Shown one piece after another: positions 10,568-28,275 of a stretch of DNA of 64,000 nt; position 1 is the first letter of the stretch; every line of letters begins with the position of its first letter. The translations under genes and the position numbers were made by a program. Origin of the DNA: Parapristionchus giblindavisi (taxonomy: Eukaryota > Nematoda > Chromadorea > Rhabditida > Diplogasteridae); NCBI GenBank assembly GCA_943737045.1, contig CALSFV010000054.1, positions 248,001 to 312,000 on the forward strand, in the 5' to 3' direction. Under the pieces are notes generated by a model. The model saw only the letters and a list, made by a program, of their open reading frames with translations. It was not told the origin of the DNA and did no database searches.

Positions 10568-13500
10568 ATGGGCGCATGTCTCAAGTTCCTCATCGCATTT
10601 CTGATCACAAGTGGTTCGTATTAGTTTCTTCGTTGGTTACCACTGAAATATTATCGTTCAACAATAAAACAAATTTCTGCCATAGTTCAAGTATTGAAAA
10701 CTGAAAATGAATATCAACTGGCATTTCAACTTTCAAATTTCGACATTTACATATCTTTATGATCGATAAGTTGACTCGTTAAATGTAACAATAAATGTTT
10801 TTGATTTTTTTCCATTTGAAACGCCACATTATATTCATGAATGAATGTCTAGTAGAAGTTTAACTGAATCTCACTCATGGTTCATTTATCAGTTCTTTTC
10901 AGTTGTCCTCTTCACTTGTACTCTCATCTTCACTGACGAATATCCTGAGCAAAACAACACTCAAGAGGTTATATTTTAGTGTAAAAATTTGTTTTTAAAG
11001 CAGCATATTATAAAGTTTCAGTAGTGCATTGATAACAAAGGTTGATTTTGTATGCATGTGACGAAATGAGTGAATATTGAAACAGTATACAAAACCAGTA
11101 TCCGAATGTAGATCGCCAAGCAGGGTTTGAAGGGAATGAAATATTCGTAGTTCTTTATTCAGAACGTCACACTTACAGCAATAACCCATTTCAGAATGAA
11201 ATCGGACTGAGAAGACGTAATTATCACCTGGAATGCAGACCCATTCTGCAAACTGTGAGCTTACTCATACAATGTTATCAAATGCACACCTCAAGCAGAT
11301 TTTACTCTCCGCTCTCGCCAGGCTAGACAAAGAAAGCGAGAGACCAGAGCGGAGAATTTCTAATTAACTCAAAGGAGAATTCGAAAGTGTCAATTGAAGA
11401 TCATTGAATGAATCTTTAATATTATCTCACGTATAATCTCCAGAGGACCAAGATGTGTCTGCGTTCGTACTATGCCAGTTTCAATGTGGATTCACGATCA
11501 CTGCCCACTTATGTCAAGTTCATACTGAAGGTATATATAATTCTCTGATCATTCATCAAAAATTGCACTGTCTTTGAAACATATTTCAACGTGTATAGGA
11601 AATATTCTCAAGAGATAAATACATTAAAAAATAATTATGTTATATCACGGATCTCCTGTAAAAATGTAGGAAAATGAGACCCCTTTTGCGACCGTTTTAA
11701 AAATTTTTTCTCCGATTTGGCTGATACTTGGTTAGTTAATCATAATGAGGGAAAAGAGAAGGCATAACCACTTGTTTTCGCCAAATTTGCATTTTTATCG
11801 ATTTTTTGATCTACAACTTTGGGGAGTCATATCTCACTCAAATTTTGACCTACAGCGTGAAATTTTTTTTTCAATCGACTCGAAATGAACTAATCTAGAA
11901 GTTACTCTACACAATGTACGCGCGAAAACGTCATCTTCTACCTGTTTTCTTCGAAAAACTGATTTTTTGGGTACAAAATGCAAATTTCCTCAAAATTTTT
12001 CAACAAAGGGTACGATTTTTATTCGCAATTCTGTTTCCTCATCCTCGAATTGAGGTACTCACATATTTCTTAAGACATAAGTCGTGGCACCCGATATCGA
12101 TCCTCAGAGGGAACCCGGACTTTGCGTTATTTTCATTCAAAAATACATTTCGTATCTCCTCTCTCTTCATTTTCGTGCAAATTCGCACTCAAGGTATACC
12201 AATCGAAAGCTCTCGACGAGCTCTACAAAAATGACCGAATAGCACAAGTCATGAAATTTGATCGTTTTCAAGATATGCCAGAAAAACCTTTTTTTCTCCA
12301 CTTTTTTGCTGTACAATGCAATTGATTCACGGTGCTATTTGCTCCCTAGAACGTGTTTTGCTTATATTTTGTTATTAGTGTTATAGAAAAGAAAAAAACA
12401 GCAAATAAAATAGCAAAGATATAAATATGTTTATCTTAGATATTCAAAGAATCATTGGAAAATAAGCATTTTGAAATACGAAACTATTCATCGATGTTTC
12501 CGATATTGGAATCTGAATGGTCGAAAAAAATATCCGGATCATCAAAATACTCCTTCAGATCACTGTGAAGGAAATCATAGACAGCGTCAGCAGTAATCTC
12601 TCTATCATCCTCCACCACATCGACCTCCTCCTCGATCTGAATCTCATCCTCCTCCAAATCCATGAGCAAATCATCCAGGAGCGCTCTTTTTCTTCTACTC
12701 TTCACTCCGTTACTATCCAGTTGCTTCTTCTTCGCTGTGACGAGAGTTCTGATGAGGTTCTTGATTTGCAGCCTGCTGGTATTCTTTGAAAGACTCAACG
12801 AGAAGATCGATTCCCACTCCTTGCTGCCTCCTTCTCCTCCTTCTCACCAATCAAATTCTTGGCAGTCAGGAGTTGTATGAAATGATCGAGAAGCAATTCC
12901 TCGTCATCCTTCGAATCTACGATTATTGCGATGATCGATCTCAGAATGTTTCTCAGAGTCCGAGTCTTGTCCTTCTGCGTCTGCAAAAAACACATTGGAG
13001 AAAGCACACAACGTCTCGTTGTGAATCAATTGCATTGTACAGCAAAAAAGTGGAGAAAAAAAGGTTTTTCTGGCATATCTTGAAAACGATCAAATTTCAT
13101 GACTTGTGCTATTCGGTCATTTTTGTAGAGCTCGTCGAGAGCTTTCGATTGGTATACCTTGAGTGCGAATTTGCACGAAAATGAAGAGAGAGGAGATACG
13201 AAATGTATTTTTGAATGAAAATAACGCAAAGTCCGGGTTCCCTCTGAGGATCGATATCGGGTGCCACGACTTATGGCTTAAGAAATATGTGAGTACCTCA
13301 ATTCGAGGATGAGGAAACAGAATTGCGAATAAAAATCGTACCCTTTGTTGAAAAATTTTGAGGAAATTTGCATTTTGTACCCAAAAAATCAGTTTTTCGA
13401 AGAAAACAGGTAGAAGATGACGTTTTCGCGCGTACATTGTGTAGAGTAACTTCTAGATTAGTTCATTTCGAGTCGATTGAAAAAAAAATTTCACGCTGTA

Positions 13501-15161
13501 GGTCAAAATTTGAGTGAGATATGACTCCCCAAAGTTGTAGATCAAAAAATCGATAAAAATGCAAATTTGGCGAAAACAAGTGGTTATGCCTTCTCTTTTC
13601 CCTCATTATGATTAACTAACCAAGTATCAGCCAAATCGGAGAAAAATTTTTTAAAACGGTCGCATGGCTTCTTTCATTCTTACAGGAGATCCGTGATATG
13701 AATATTTCCTGTCGTTCAGCTCAAAGCTATCTTCGAGAAGTTCGGTGCTTCAGGAGTCAATCAATTGTGCTTGTAAGTTTCTTCATACGAAAGAACTATG
13801 TATATTTGGGCTCAAAATAAGCAATTCGTGTTTTTTCACATATTTTGTGAATCGATGGGTCGCATAAGTCTAAGATAAAACAGACTCGAAATGAGATTAT
13901 AAAAAGGTGAGAAATCGGAAATAGAGAGTCAGTCATTTTCGTTACAGCACTATACTTGTGACAAAATGTGTTTATCATGAAAGTACTACAATGTCAGGGC
14001 CCAAGGAGCGCTTGAATCTTGTCTCGGACCTTTATACAATACGACGACTTGCATCGAGGGATCCGATTTCGCTCACATGTTCGATCTGGACATGGTGAGT
14101 TTATTTCAATGTAAAACTTTGAGTCGCTCCCCCAAATAAAAAAGCTAGCGCCATCTTATGCATGTTGATTTTTGAATACAGATTACATTTCAGGTCACTG
14201 CAAAGAGTTACGCAACTGATCTGCAAGTTCGACATTTTGATTGCCTTCAGAAGGATGGTAAGATTATCTGCACCAAATTATTTTTATTCGCCTAAATCCA
14301 AAAAAAAGTAACTTAAAAATCTGAATTTCTCACATTCTCTAACTCTCATAATCAGAGAGTATCACCAGAATTAGACCTTCTTATCATGATGAACCATTAA
14401 GAATAATTTCCCTATTTATTCATTTAAATTTGATCGATTAGTTCTAATTCACAGTATTCTCCTCAAACATTCGATGTCTTCTCAATACGGGAAAGGAACG
14501 AGAAGATGATCTAAAATTGTGCATCGCCCAGCTGGATAAATCGATCAAGAAGGGAGAACAGATCTGCGAGTGAGCCATTTGCAAATTGTTGAAATAATGA
14601 CCCATAATGTTAGAAGCGGTGATGTATAAAAAAAATCAAGGAAAATGAAAGAATGAGGCGAAGATGTGTCCCTTTAAAGCGACACCCCAAGCTAATTTGA
14701 AACTCTGCTCTGGCCTCATACTCTCGCTTTCTGTTTTCACGAGGGAGCGTTGCCAGAGCGGAGAGTAAAATTACCTCAGGAGCGCGTTTACTGATTTTAC
14801 TGATTGAAGTTTTGTTAGAATATCTCGAACATTTATTTTCTTCATATTTTCTTCAGTGCATTCGATGACTACATCGATTGTGTCCGAAACATTTACGTGG
14901 ACGAATGCGGTATGAAGGTTGACAGGTTGGGACTAATTTCATTGCGTTAAAAATTTTTCCTGATTGTTCTTTATTTCTGTATGATCTCTAACAATCAGAG
15001 AATAGAGAAATAGTATATGAAATGTAGAGAATGGCTAATAAATCTTTTATAATTCCAAGTTTGTTTGATTATTTTCATTATCAGTTTCATCTGCAAAGCC
15101 ATGGAGACGTCTCTCGACTTCAATTATGGCCAATGCAAGGGAAAACTACAGAAGTGCTGAT
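10568..15161 (+). CDS. Secreted cysteine-rich protein, DUF19/T20D4.11-like, copy A
   Basis: Ten exons, about 243 aa, phases consistent: 10568-10613, 10903-10967, 11195-11254, 11444-11530, 13720-13772, 13998-14094, 14194-14257, 14455-14569, 14857-14925, 15086-15161 (TGA). The N-terminus (MGACLKFLIAFLITS then VVLFTCTLIF) is a hydrophobic signal peptide or anchor. The body has many cysteines, ending with YIDCVRNIYVDECGMKVDR and FNYGQCKGKLQKC, resembling nematode DUF19 extracellular domains. The start ATG directly follows TTTTCCTAG, which could be a trans-splice acceptor. Intron 4 is swollen by a 2.05-kb foldback absent from copy B. Function is unknown; an extracellular role is inferred. Confidence 0.85.
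11285..11380. repeat. Dispersed palindromic MITE (CTCCGCTCT family), DUF19-A intron 3
   Basis: An imperfect palindrome: TTTACTCTCCGCTCT on the left, CAGAGCGGAGAATTT on the right, around AGACAAAGAAAGCGAGAGA. The same family occurs at the matching place in copy B (about 19250-19380), so this insertion predates the duplication. Other copies: about 6360-6440, 6895-6955, 14660-14785, 20590-20680, 25080-25225 and 61545-61645. Confidence 0.75.
11646..13695. mobile_element. 2.05-kb foldback transposon with ~680-bp inverted arms, in intron 4 of DUF19 copy A
   Basis: The arms (about 11646-12330 and 13020-13695) are near-identical inverted copies; a 106-codon open frame in one recurs in the other with a single residue changed. 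The ends read CACGGATCTCC / GGAGATCCGTG and abut ATAT on both sides. Duplicate B has the empty site (TTATATGAATATT near 19668), so the TSD is ATAT or TA. A unique 690-bp core is enclosed. Confidence 0.88.
12484..13007 (-). CDS. Uncharacterised acidic protein fragment in the core of the foldback
   Basis: Two overlapping minus-strand frames lie in the unique core. 12795-13007 encodes about 70 residues beginning MLSPMCFLQTQKDK, with ILRSIIAIIVDSKDDEELLL. 12484-12798 encodes about 100 residues, with a basic patch (KSRRKRALL) followed by a very acidic stretch (LEEDEIQIEEEVDVVEDD) and a stop at the right edge of the left arm. The frames would need a frameshift or an intron to join, and the second has no ATG of its own. 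I do not recognise a domain. It may be a captured host-gene fragment or the remnant of the element's own gene. Confidence 0.4.
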
Positions 15162-15708
15162 TTCATTGAACGACCTCTAATAAAATATTCGTAATATCTT
15201 ATCAATTTCGACAGTTTCATTATAAATGAGAGTTATTGTTCTTGCGAGAATATGACAAATTGATTTTTTTGTATTTTCGCATGTTTTTATTCCGTGATTA
15301 TACCAATATGTATCTTTATTCTTGCACTTTAAATGTAGGTAGAATGCTCAACAAGTAAGGGGAGGAACGAATGATTTCAGAATTGCTATATGCTATGATT
15401 GATATATTGAAACGGTATACTGTATATTGCGTGATGACCAATCGATATATGCATACGCGAATAAGAAAAGATAAAAGGAGAGAATGAGAGACCTGCTAAT
15501 AAATCGGGTACGGTGTACTACCCCCGAAGTAAAAATAAGAACAATTCGGTTACGGTGGAATTAGGAACAAGAAAAAGTCAGTTTACAATGCACGTATGAA
15601 GTGTGTAGCACGCTTTCTGGTGGATAAGATGTGAGTACGGTAGATAGAGATTACTGTAGCTACGACTAATAGGCAATCGGCAGATCACTTATTCTATCTT
15701 CTTTACAG

Positions 15709-16675
15709 CCCAGTATCCAGAACATAATATATCTGGAAAACTTCAATGAGACTTCACCGGGTTGAATGAGAGATCAAAGATCAATTATCGATTTATTGAT
15801 TACATTACAGATAATTTCATGCAATGGAAAGTCGGAGAGTCGAAAGATTACGGTAAGATGCAAGTCATTGTGAAGAAGGTCACAAGAGATGACAACACAA
15901 TACAAGCTATGATTGAAGTTATTCCCGAAGGTATACGGTAGATCATCGTATACTGTATCTGTATCGATTGATTATCATGTTGCTCCAACTCTCTAATCAC
16001 ACGAATCGTACAAGTGTTCAAGTGGCCAGAAGAGGTTAGTGGGTGGAGTCCAAAAGGGGCGGAGTCTATGTTCTTTCTTTTAAGTTTCCTGTGGACGAAT
16101 CAGACAAGCCGAATTCTGAGGCTCGACGCTCAGCCGTATTTGCTGCACGGCTGTTCAAGAACGAGGTAAAACCACGCCCATAAAGAGAGCGGAGTTTTAA
16201 AAGTGGGCGGAGCTTTAATTATTCTATTCAGCGCGGACCCACGCTAGCTGTGTGCAAGAATGGCGTCGGCAACAGCGCAGTGTTCGTGCTACTCTACTCG
16301 ATTCTGTCACGATTCTCAGCCAAGAAGGACACTACGGTACTTTGATCTTTGATCTCTACCATTGATCTTTGATCTTTGAACTCAGATTCCCGAATTATTG
16401 AAGTGCCTTCGTCATGATCGCTGGGGTTCCCTTCAAACAGAGGAACAATATCTTCTCGTCCATCTTCTAGTGGCTGATTATGTTATAGTATGTATTTTGA
16501 GTGTCCTTTTATCATTTATCAACCTTAAGACTTGATTTTGCTATTCGACCTATGAAAACACGCATTGATATTCATTCACCTGGCTTTTTAGGCCAAATTC
16601 GCCAAGTTACGAGAATTGGCGCTTGCCACTAGGAAGAAATTGGTGGCACTAAGTGTGAAGAGAAAGGGAGGATGA
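15709..16675 (+). pseudogene. 5'-truncated PTP copy B with a lost splice acceptor
   Basis: Exons 9-15 of the PTP gene are duplicated here (first three at 15709-15760, 15811-15930 and about 15979-16035; TGA at 16673-16675). Everything encoding the first ~220 residues is missing, because the duplication breakpoint fell in intron 8. The acceptor before the third exon reads TTATCAT where the intact gene has TTATCAG, so the AG is gone. The remaining frames are still open, with few substitutions, and the P-loop is again VCKNGVGNSA. A recent pseudogene is the best reading; chimeric transcription cannot be excluded. Confidence 0.85.
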
Positions 16676-16872
16676 CTGAGGAACGATGATGGATAGTCAT
16701 CAGATTAACTACTAACTCATATCTTGATAGTGAACCGATCTTGATGGTGTCCTCTTGCAAGATACAAATATAGTTATGCACAACATGATACAAATCATCA
16801 GATGGTTTTCTACAACAAAATGTATCTTATAGAGTTGCATTATGACAACAGCGCGATTTCGACATGCAAGTA

Positions 16873-18143
16873 TTAGGTGACGACATAAGTAACGCTCGTT
16901 TTTTAGTCTCAACTTCAGTCGCATCGTTCTTGCTCTGTTATTATTGCCAGCATCCATGCTGTTTATACTAGATAAGCTGTCCCTCGAATATCCTGCGGAT
17001 GTTTTCGATTCAGTTCCCGTGTGTCCTCCAGGCGAGAAAACCGCACGATTTCGCCCCCCGACGGAATTCACATTCGCAACGTTATTTTATTCCTCTTCCT
17101 CTCCGGCTTGAAACGCCCTGACTTCCAACCTCGCCTAGCAGAGGTGTACCCCTCATATGTGCCTCACATAACACATATGAGAAAATGGGTCATCAAATTC
17201 GAGAAACAGTACTTTTTCATCGAAGATGAAAATCAACCCAGTTGCCCTGTAGAAGTCGGTCTCGATCGATTGCTCTAAGATGTAGAGGCTGATCCGTATC
17301 TCGATACCGGTGATATTGCAATGGCACTTGGGGCCAGCCAGAGCACTGTAGTACATGGCCTTCACACTCTCGGAAATAAGTGAAAATAGGGAAGATGTCT
17401 ACCCCACGTCGTAGCCGACTACGACAAAGATCGCCGACGGGACATGGCAAAGACTTTTCTAACTCTACGTCGCCGGCTTGTTTGGCTGGTCAACGTTATA
17501 AACGGTGATAAAAAGTGGGTGCTCTACGATTACGAAGAGCCAAGGAGACTGTGGTTCGGTCAGCGCGAATAGCCAGAAGATGCCCCCAAACCCGATTTTC
17601 ATCGCCAAAAAGTGATGTTGTATATCTGGTATTCGGTACGGGGAGTCGAGTACTGGGAACTCCTCCCCGAGGGTACGACTATCACGACACATGTCTACAC
17701 TCTCCAGCTGCGGAAGCTAAGACTCCACCTCGAACAATCACGCGGGAAGGACACTCGGATCTAATTTCAACATGACAACGCTCGACCTCATGCCAAAAGA
17801 ACGACCCATGCTGAGCTAACGGGATATGAGTGAACTGTACTCCCCCACCCTATGTACTCACCCGACCTTGCCGACTATGGTTGTCACCTCTTCCCGGCGC
17901 TCGATCACTTCCTCAAAGAGCAAAGCTTCAAATACCTAATCACTATCCATACCGTACTCGACACCTATTTCCAGAATTATCTCCGGTCCTTTTAGCACGA
18001 ATGGATCCATAAACTTCCGGGTAAAAGGCAGAAGGTCATCCATCCGAACGGAGAATATTGCCAGAATCCATCATGCTTTGTTAAAATTTTATGATAATTT
18101 TTTTCGAGAATGAAAAACGAGCGTTATTTATGTCGTCGCCTAA
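16873..18143 (+). mobile_element. mariner transposon remnant with degenerate D,D34D transposase
   Basis: A 1271-bp element, full length for mariner, with ~30-bp terminal repeats starting TTAGG(T/C)GACGACATAA and flanked by TA. On the plus strand broken pieces of transposase are readable: MRKWVIKFEKQYFFIEDENQ (from ~17171), ADPYLDTGDIAMALGASQST (~17287), HTLGNK, VINGDKKWVLYDYEE (~17497), GVEYWELLPEGTTITTHVYT, HDNARPHAKRTTHAELTG (~17770) and a YSPDLADYGCHLF-like stretch (~17850). The catalytic Asp residues in the NGDKKWV and HDNARPH motifs and the third downstream Asp are visible. At least one in-frame stop (17276) and frameshifts separate these blocks, so it is inactive. It is absent from duplicate A. 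Confidence 0.92.
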
Positions 18144-18491
18144 TAGTTATACATATTATTTTCTAATTGTTCCTTATTTTTCCTGTCAGCAAGTTTTCCG
18201 AGTATTACATATAATACAAACAAGAACACAAGAGAATAATAATACTGTCTATAATTAGTCTTCAACATTCCAGGTCTTTCACAATAGCTCCAATAGATTG
18301 TTGATCACACGACAGTATTGTTTGTCTCGATGATATAGTGAGTGAGTCATTCAACTGATAACTCTACTGATAACTCGACCCATTTCACATTTGACATTGA
18401 AAAATTTATCGTTGTTGTTGCTTTATCTTCAGTGATTTCAATATTGATGTTTCCAAGCTTTGATGATAGTAATCATCCTTTAATATCCTAG

Positions 18492-21124
18492 ATGGGCGCA
18501 TGTCTCAAGTTCCTCATCGCTTTTCTCATAACAAGTGGTTCGTATTAGTGTCATCTTTGGTTGCTGAAAAAGGTTTCCTGAAAGATCGTTCGACAGTAAA
18601 ATCTGAAAAAGTTTCCACAATCCATAAAGTATCGAAAATTGTTAATGAATATAAATTGAGATTGAAGATGAAAATTCAACATTCACATATCATCATCACC
18701 GAACAATCAATTGATTTTTTCGTGTTTTTCTTCTCTTTGAAACTCTTCATTAGATTCATGAATAAATGTCAAATAGTAATTCAAATAAATTTCGAAATCA
18801 CTCTTGGTCCACTTATCTCTTCAGTTGTCCTCTTCACTTGTGCTCTCATCTTCAATAATGACAACCCTGATCCAAACAACATTCCAGAGGTTGGATATTT
18901 CCGTGTCAAAATTCGATTTTAAATACCACATATTGTTAAGTTGCAGATTGTTCCTCGGGTTGTTTATGAACGGAGTGTTAATAGGGAAGGCGTTTTTTCT
19001 CAATTTGAATCCCAGTTGATTACAAAGGTTTATTTTGTGAGCCTGCTACGAAATAAGTGAATATTGAGCCAGCTTTGATCACCAAGAAGGGATTGAGTAG
19101 AATGGACTATTCATATAATAGTTCTTTTTTTCAGCGTTAAACTCGCAATAATAACATAATTCAGAATGAAATCGGACTGAGAAGACGTAATTATCACCTG
19201 GAATGCAGACCCATTCTGCAAACTGTGAGCTTACTCATGTAATGTCATCAAACGAACACCCGAGCTAGTTTACTATCCGCTTTGTCCACAGTCTCTCGTA
19301 GACAAAGAAAGCGAGGGAGCATTGCGAGAACGGAGAGTTTCAAAGTAGTTCGGAGTATGCATTTAAAGGATAATTCGAAAGTTTCACTCGAAGATCATTG
19401 AATGAATCTTTAATATTTGTACGAATCTCTCTCTCTAGAGGACCAAGATGTGTCTGCGTTCGTACTATGCCAGTTTCAATGTGGATTCACGATCACTGCC
19501 CACTTATGTCAAGTTCATACTGAAGGTATATATAATTCTCTGAATGTTCTAATTGTAAGAGATCATTTTTAAAAAATTGTATTGTCTTTGAAATCTCACT
19601 GAAACATATTTCAACATGTACAGGAAAAATCCTCAAGAGATAAATACATTAAAAATAATTATATTATATGAATATTTCCTGTTATTCAGCTCAAAGCAAT
19701 CTTCGAGAAGTTTGGTGCTGCTGGAGTCAATCAGTTGTGCTTGTGAGTTTCCTTATAAAATTGTCTTTTGCCTCATAATAAGCAATCGAGAAATTCGTGT
19801 TATGTTGGTGGGAATCGGAAAGAGTCAGTCATTTTCCACGTCTCGTTGCAGCGCTGTACTTGCAAAAATTTTTTTATTATGAAACAAGAATGTATTTATC
19901 AATATAATGTCAGGGCCCAAGGCGCGCTCGAGTCGTGTCTCGGACCTTTATACAATACGACGACTTGCATCGAGGGATCCGATTTCGCTCACATGTTCGA
20001 TCTGGACATGGTGAGTTTATTTCAATGTAAAACTTTGAGTCGCTCCCCCAAATAAAAAAAGCTAGCGCCATCTTATGCATGTTGATTTTTGAATACAGAT
20101 TACATTTCAGGTCACTGCAAAGAGTTACGCAACTGATCTTCAAGTTCGACATTTTGATTGTCTTCAGAAGGACGGTAAGATTATCTACACCAAATTATTT
20201 TCATAGGCCGAAATATTAAAAAAATAGCTTAAAAATCCAAATTCCTCAAACTCTCTCACTCTCAGAGTGTTCCATGAAGAACCCATAAAGAATTACTATT
20301 TATTAATTTAATTTTTTATCTATTTGTTCTAATTCACAGTATTCTCGTCAAACATTCGATGTCTTCTCAATGCGGGAAAGGATCGAGAGGATGATCTCAA
20401 AGTGTGCCTTGTCCAGTTGGATAAATCGATCAAGAAGGGGGAACAGCTCTGCGAGTGAGAAATTTGAATTATTGAAATAATGATCTTTATTGTGAGAAAA
20501 TTGACCCATAATATTAGAAGCTGTGATCATCTATAAGTTAATCAAATAAATCATGGAAAATGAAAAGAAAGAGGCCAGGTGTGTCCTTTAAACACCCCAA
20601 GCTAATCTTATTCTCCACTTTGGCAACATTCTCTCGTTGTCAAAAAAAGCGAGAGAGTATTGTCAGAGCGGAGAAATTCATTGATTTTTCTGTTCTATGT
20701 TTTGATGTTTGACTTTTCTTCAGTGCATTTGATGACTACATCGATTGTGTCCGAAATATTTACGTAGATGAATGTGGTATGAAGGTTGACAGGTTAGGAA
20801 GAATTTTATTGTATTTTTAAAAGAATTAATTATTCCCACTGTATATTGTACGTGGGATTGTACTTCTATTAAAAAAACATTTAAAGTGCATGCATACTTA
20901 TTCTTGTACATATATTTATATTGTTAATTTAACTTCATCTCGATCGATCTCTAACTATCAGAGAAAAGTGAAATATTAAGTCAAATAAAGAGCATGGCCA
21001 GAAGAATCTATTGAAATTCCTAATGAATCTTAATCGTTTCATTGTCAGTTTCATCTGCAAGGCCATGGAGACTTCGTTCGATTTCAATTATGGTCAATGT
21101 AAGGGAAAACTACAGAAGTGCTGA
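18492..21124 (+). CDS. Secreted cysteine-rich protein, DUF19/T20D4.11-like, copy B
   Basis: Intact paralogue of the gene at 10568-15161, also ten exons and ~243 aa: 18492-18537, 18825-18889, 19165-19224, 19439-19525, 19690-19742, 19914-20010, 20111-20174, 20340-20454, 20724-20792, 21049-21124. Exon lengths equal those of copy A. The proteins differ at few positions: exon 2 is most diverged (ALIFNNDNPDPNNIPE), and others include FGAAG for FGASG, LLNAGKDRED for LLNTGKERED and SFDFNYG for SLDFNYG. All cysteines are kept. Introns have drifted much more than exons, suggesting both copies are under constraint. The ATG follows a CCTAG acceptor-like site. Confidence 0.85.
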
Positions 21125-21992
21125 CTACAGAAGTTATTGAACTGTCTCTAATAAAATATTCTTAATATCTCAATCCGATAGAGTTTCATGCAAATGAGAG
21201 TTATTGTTCTTATATGAAGTTGTTTTTTTGTGTTTTCACCTGTTTTTTTTAATTCAGTGATCATACCAATATGTATCTTTATTCTTGCACTTTAAATGTA
21301 GGTAGAATGCTCGACAAGTAACGGGTGGAACGAATGATCTCAGAATTGTTATATGCTATGATTGATATTGAAACGGTATACTGTATATTGCTTGATGACC
21401 AATCGATATATGCATACGCGAATAATAAAAGATAAAAGGAGAGAATGAGAGACCTGCTAATAAATCGGGTACGGTGTACTACCCCCGAATTAAAAAATAA
21501 GAACAATGCGGTTACGGTAGAATTTGGAACATGAAAAAGTCAGTTTACAATGCACGTATGAAGTGTGTAGCACGCTTTCTGTTGAATAAGAGGTGAGTAC
21601 GGTAGATAGAGATTACTGTAGCTACGACTAATAAGCAATCGGCGGCTTTTAGCTGCGCCTCATAAATACAGGAATGTTTCGCCTGATTAGGCGATAGTTA
21701 TGGGGCAAGAATTTGACATAGTCTGCTGGGCAAAAAAAGTACAAATACACATACAGAAATATTGGAAAAATAGGAATATTAGGCAACGAATGGGAAAACT
21801 ATAGATAAGATCAATAGTGCGTATAATGCTTCAAGATTTGTTTTCATAAAATATATGTATTTTCATGAAACTACTATTCTACGAATATCTGATAAATGTG
21901 TGCTCTATGTGGGCTTATTAGGAATGATGCGAGAGTGAGTGTGGAGCGTGACCGACCGGACGACCAGCCGAATCTCTAGAGGGTTACTGTAT

Positions 21993-27734
<5,742 letters not shown>

Positions 27735-28184
27735 CTGGATTGGGAAGCGGTAAGTATACGGTATAGTTGTAAAATAATCAATAAATAGTCTCGATAAATC
27801 GATAAACGTGCCAAAAGCGATCAAAGTTGAGGGGCAGGCAGATATTTCGGCGAAAGCTTCAAAAGATAAGGACAATATTTATATGGAGAGGGAAAGTTGT
27901 GACTATATTCGAGAGAGAGAGAGTGACATGACATTATAGATGATAACGAGAGACTAGGAAAAATGTTTTAAAATGAAAATGGGTGGAGCTTATGGAAAAG
28001 AAAAGAAAAGAAATGAAAATGATAGTGGGAATGAAGACGCATTCATATACATAAGCGAAAGAGAAAGAAGAGAGGAGAGAGTGGATAGGGGAGAGACGAG
28101 GAATAGTGCTTGTAGCAACGCAAGAGAAACCAGTTGGACTGTCACGGAAAAAGGAGTAGAAGATGGCCAATCGATCGTTGCGGC

Positions 28185-28275
28185 AAAAACTGCATACCTC
28201 GGATGGACATCGAACCAGCAACGCTAGCTGCTTAGATACTAGAGTGATACCAATACACTAACGCGATAAGGATAC
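28185..28275 (-). repeat. tRNA-like sequence upstream of blmp-1
   Basis: On the minus strand GCGTTAGTGTATTGGTATC (A-box-like) is followed by GCTGGTTCGATGTCC (B-box-like). No complete cloverleaf forms. Confidence 0.45.

Larger units (their letters stand above)
8089..15681. repeat. Tandem duplication unit A (PTP 3' half + DUF19 gene)
   Basis: From just before PTP exon 9 to CTAATAGGCAATCGGC downstream of the first DUF19 gene, the sequence recurs in the same order and orientation at 15682-21642. Exons and much of the introns align; the differences are mostly discrete mobile-element insertions. Confidence 0.9.
15682..21642. repeat. Tandem duplication unit B
   Basis: Second copy of the unit. It starts inside a PTP intron (junction near 15682) and ends with CTAATAAGCAATCGGC at 21642. 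It contains a truncated PTP copy and a full DUF19 gene, plus a mariner remnant that copy A lacks. Confidence 0.9.

Noticed and set aside
11914..12234. 106-codon frame, repeated at 13117-13437
   Set aside because: Both are the two arms of one palindrome read in mirror; no domain is seen and one would be antisense to the other.
17021..17278. Independent small gene
   Set aside because: It is the N-terminal part of the degenerate mariner transposase.
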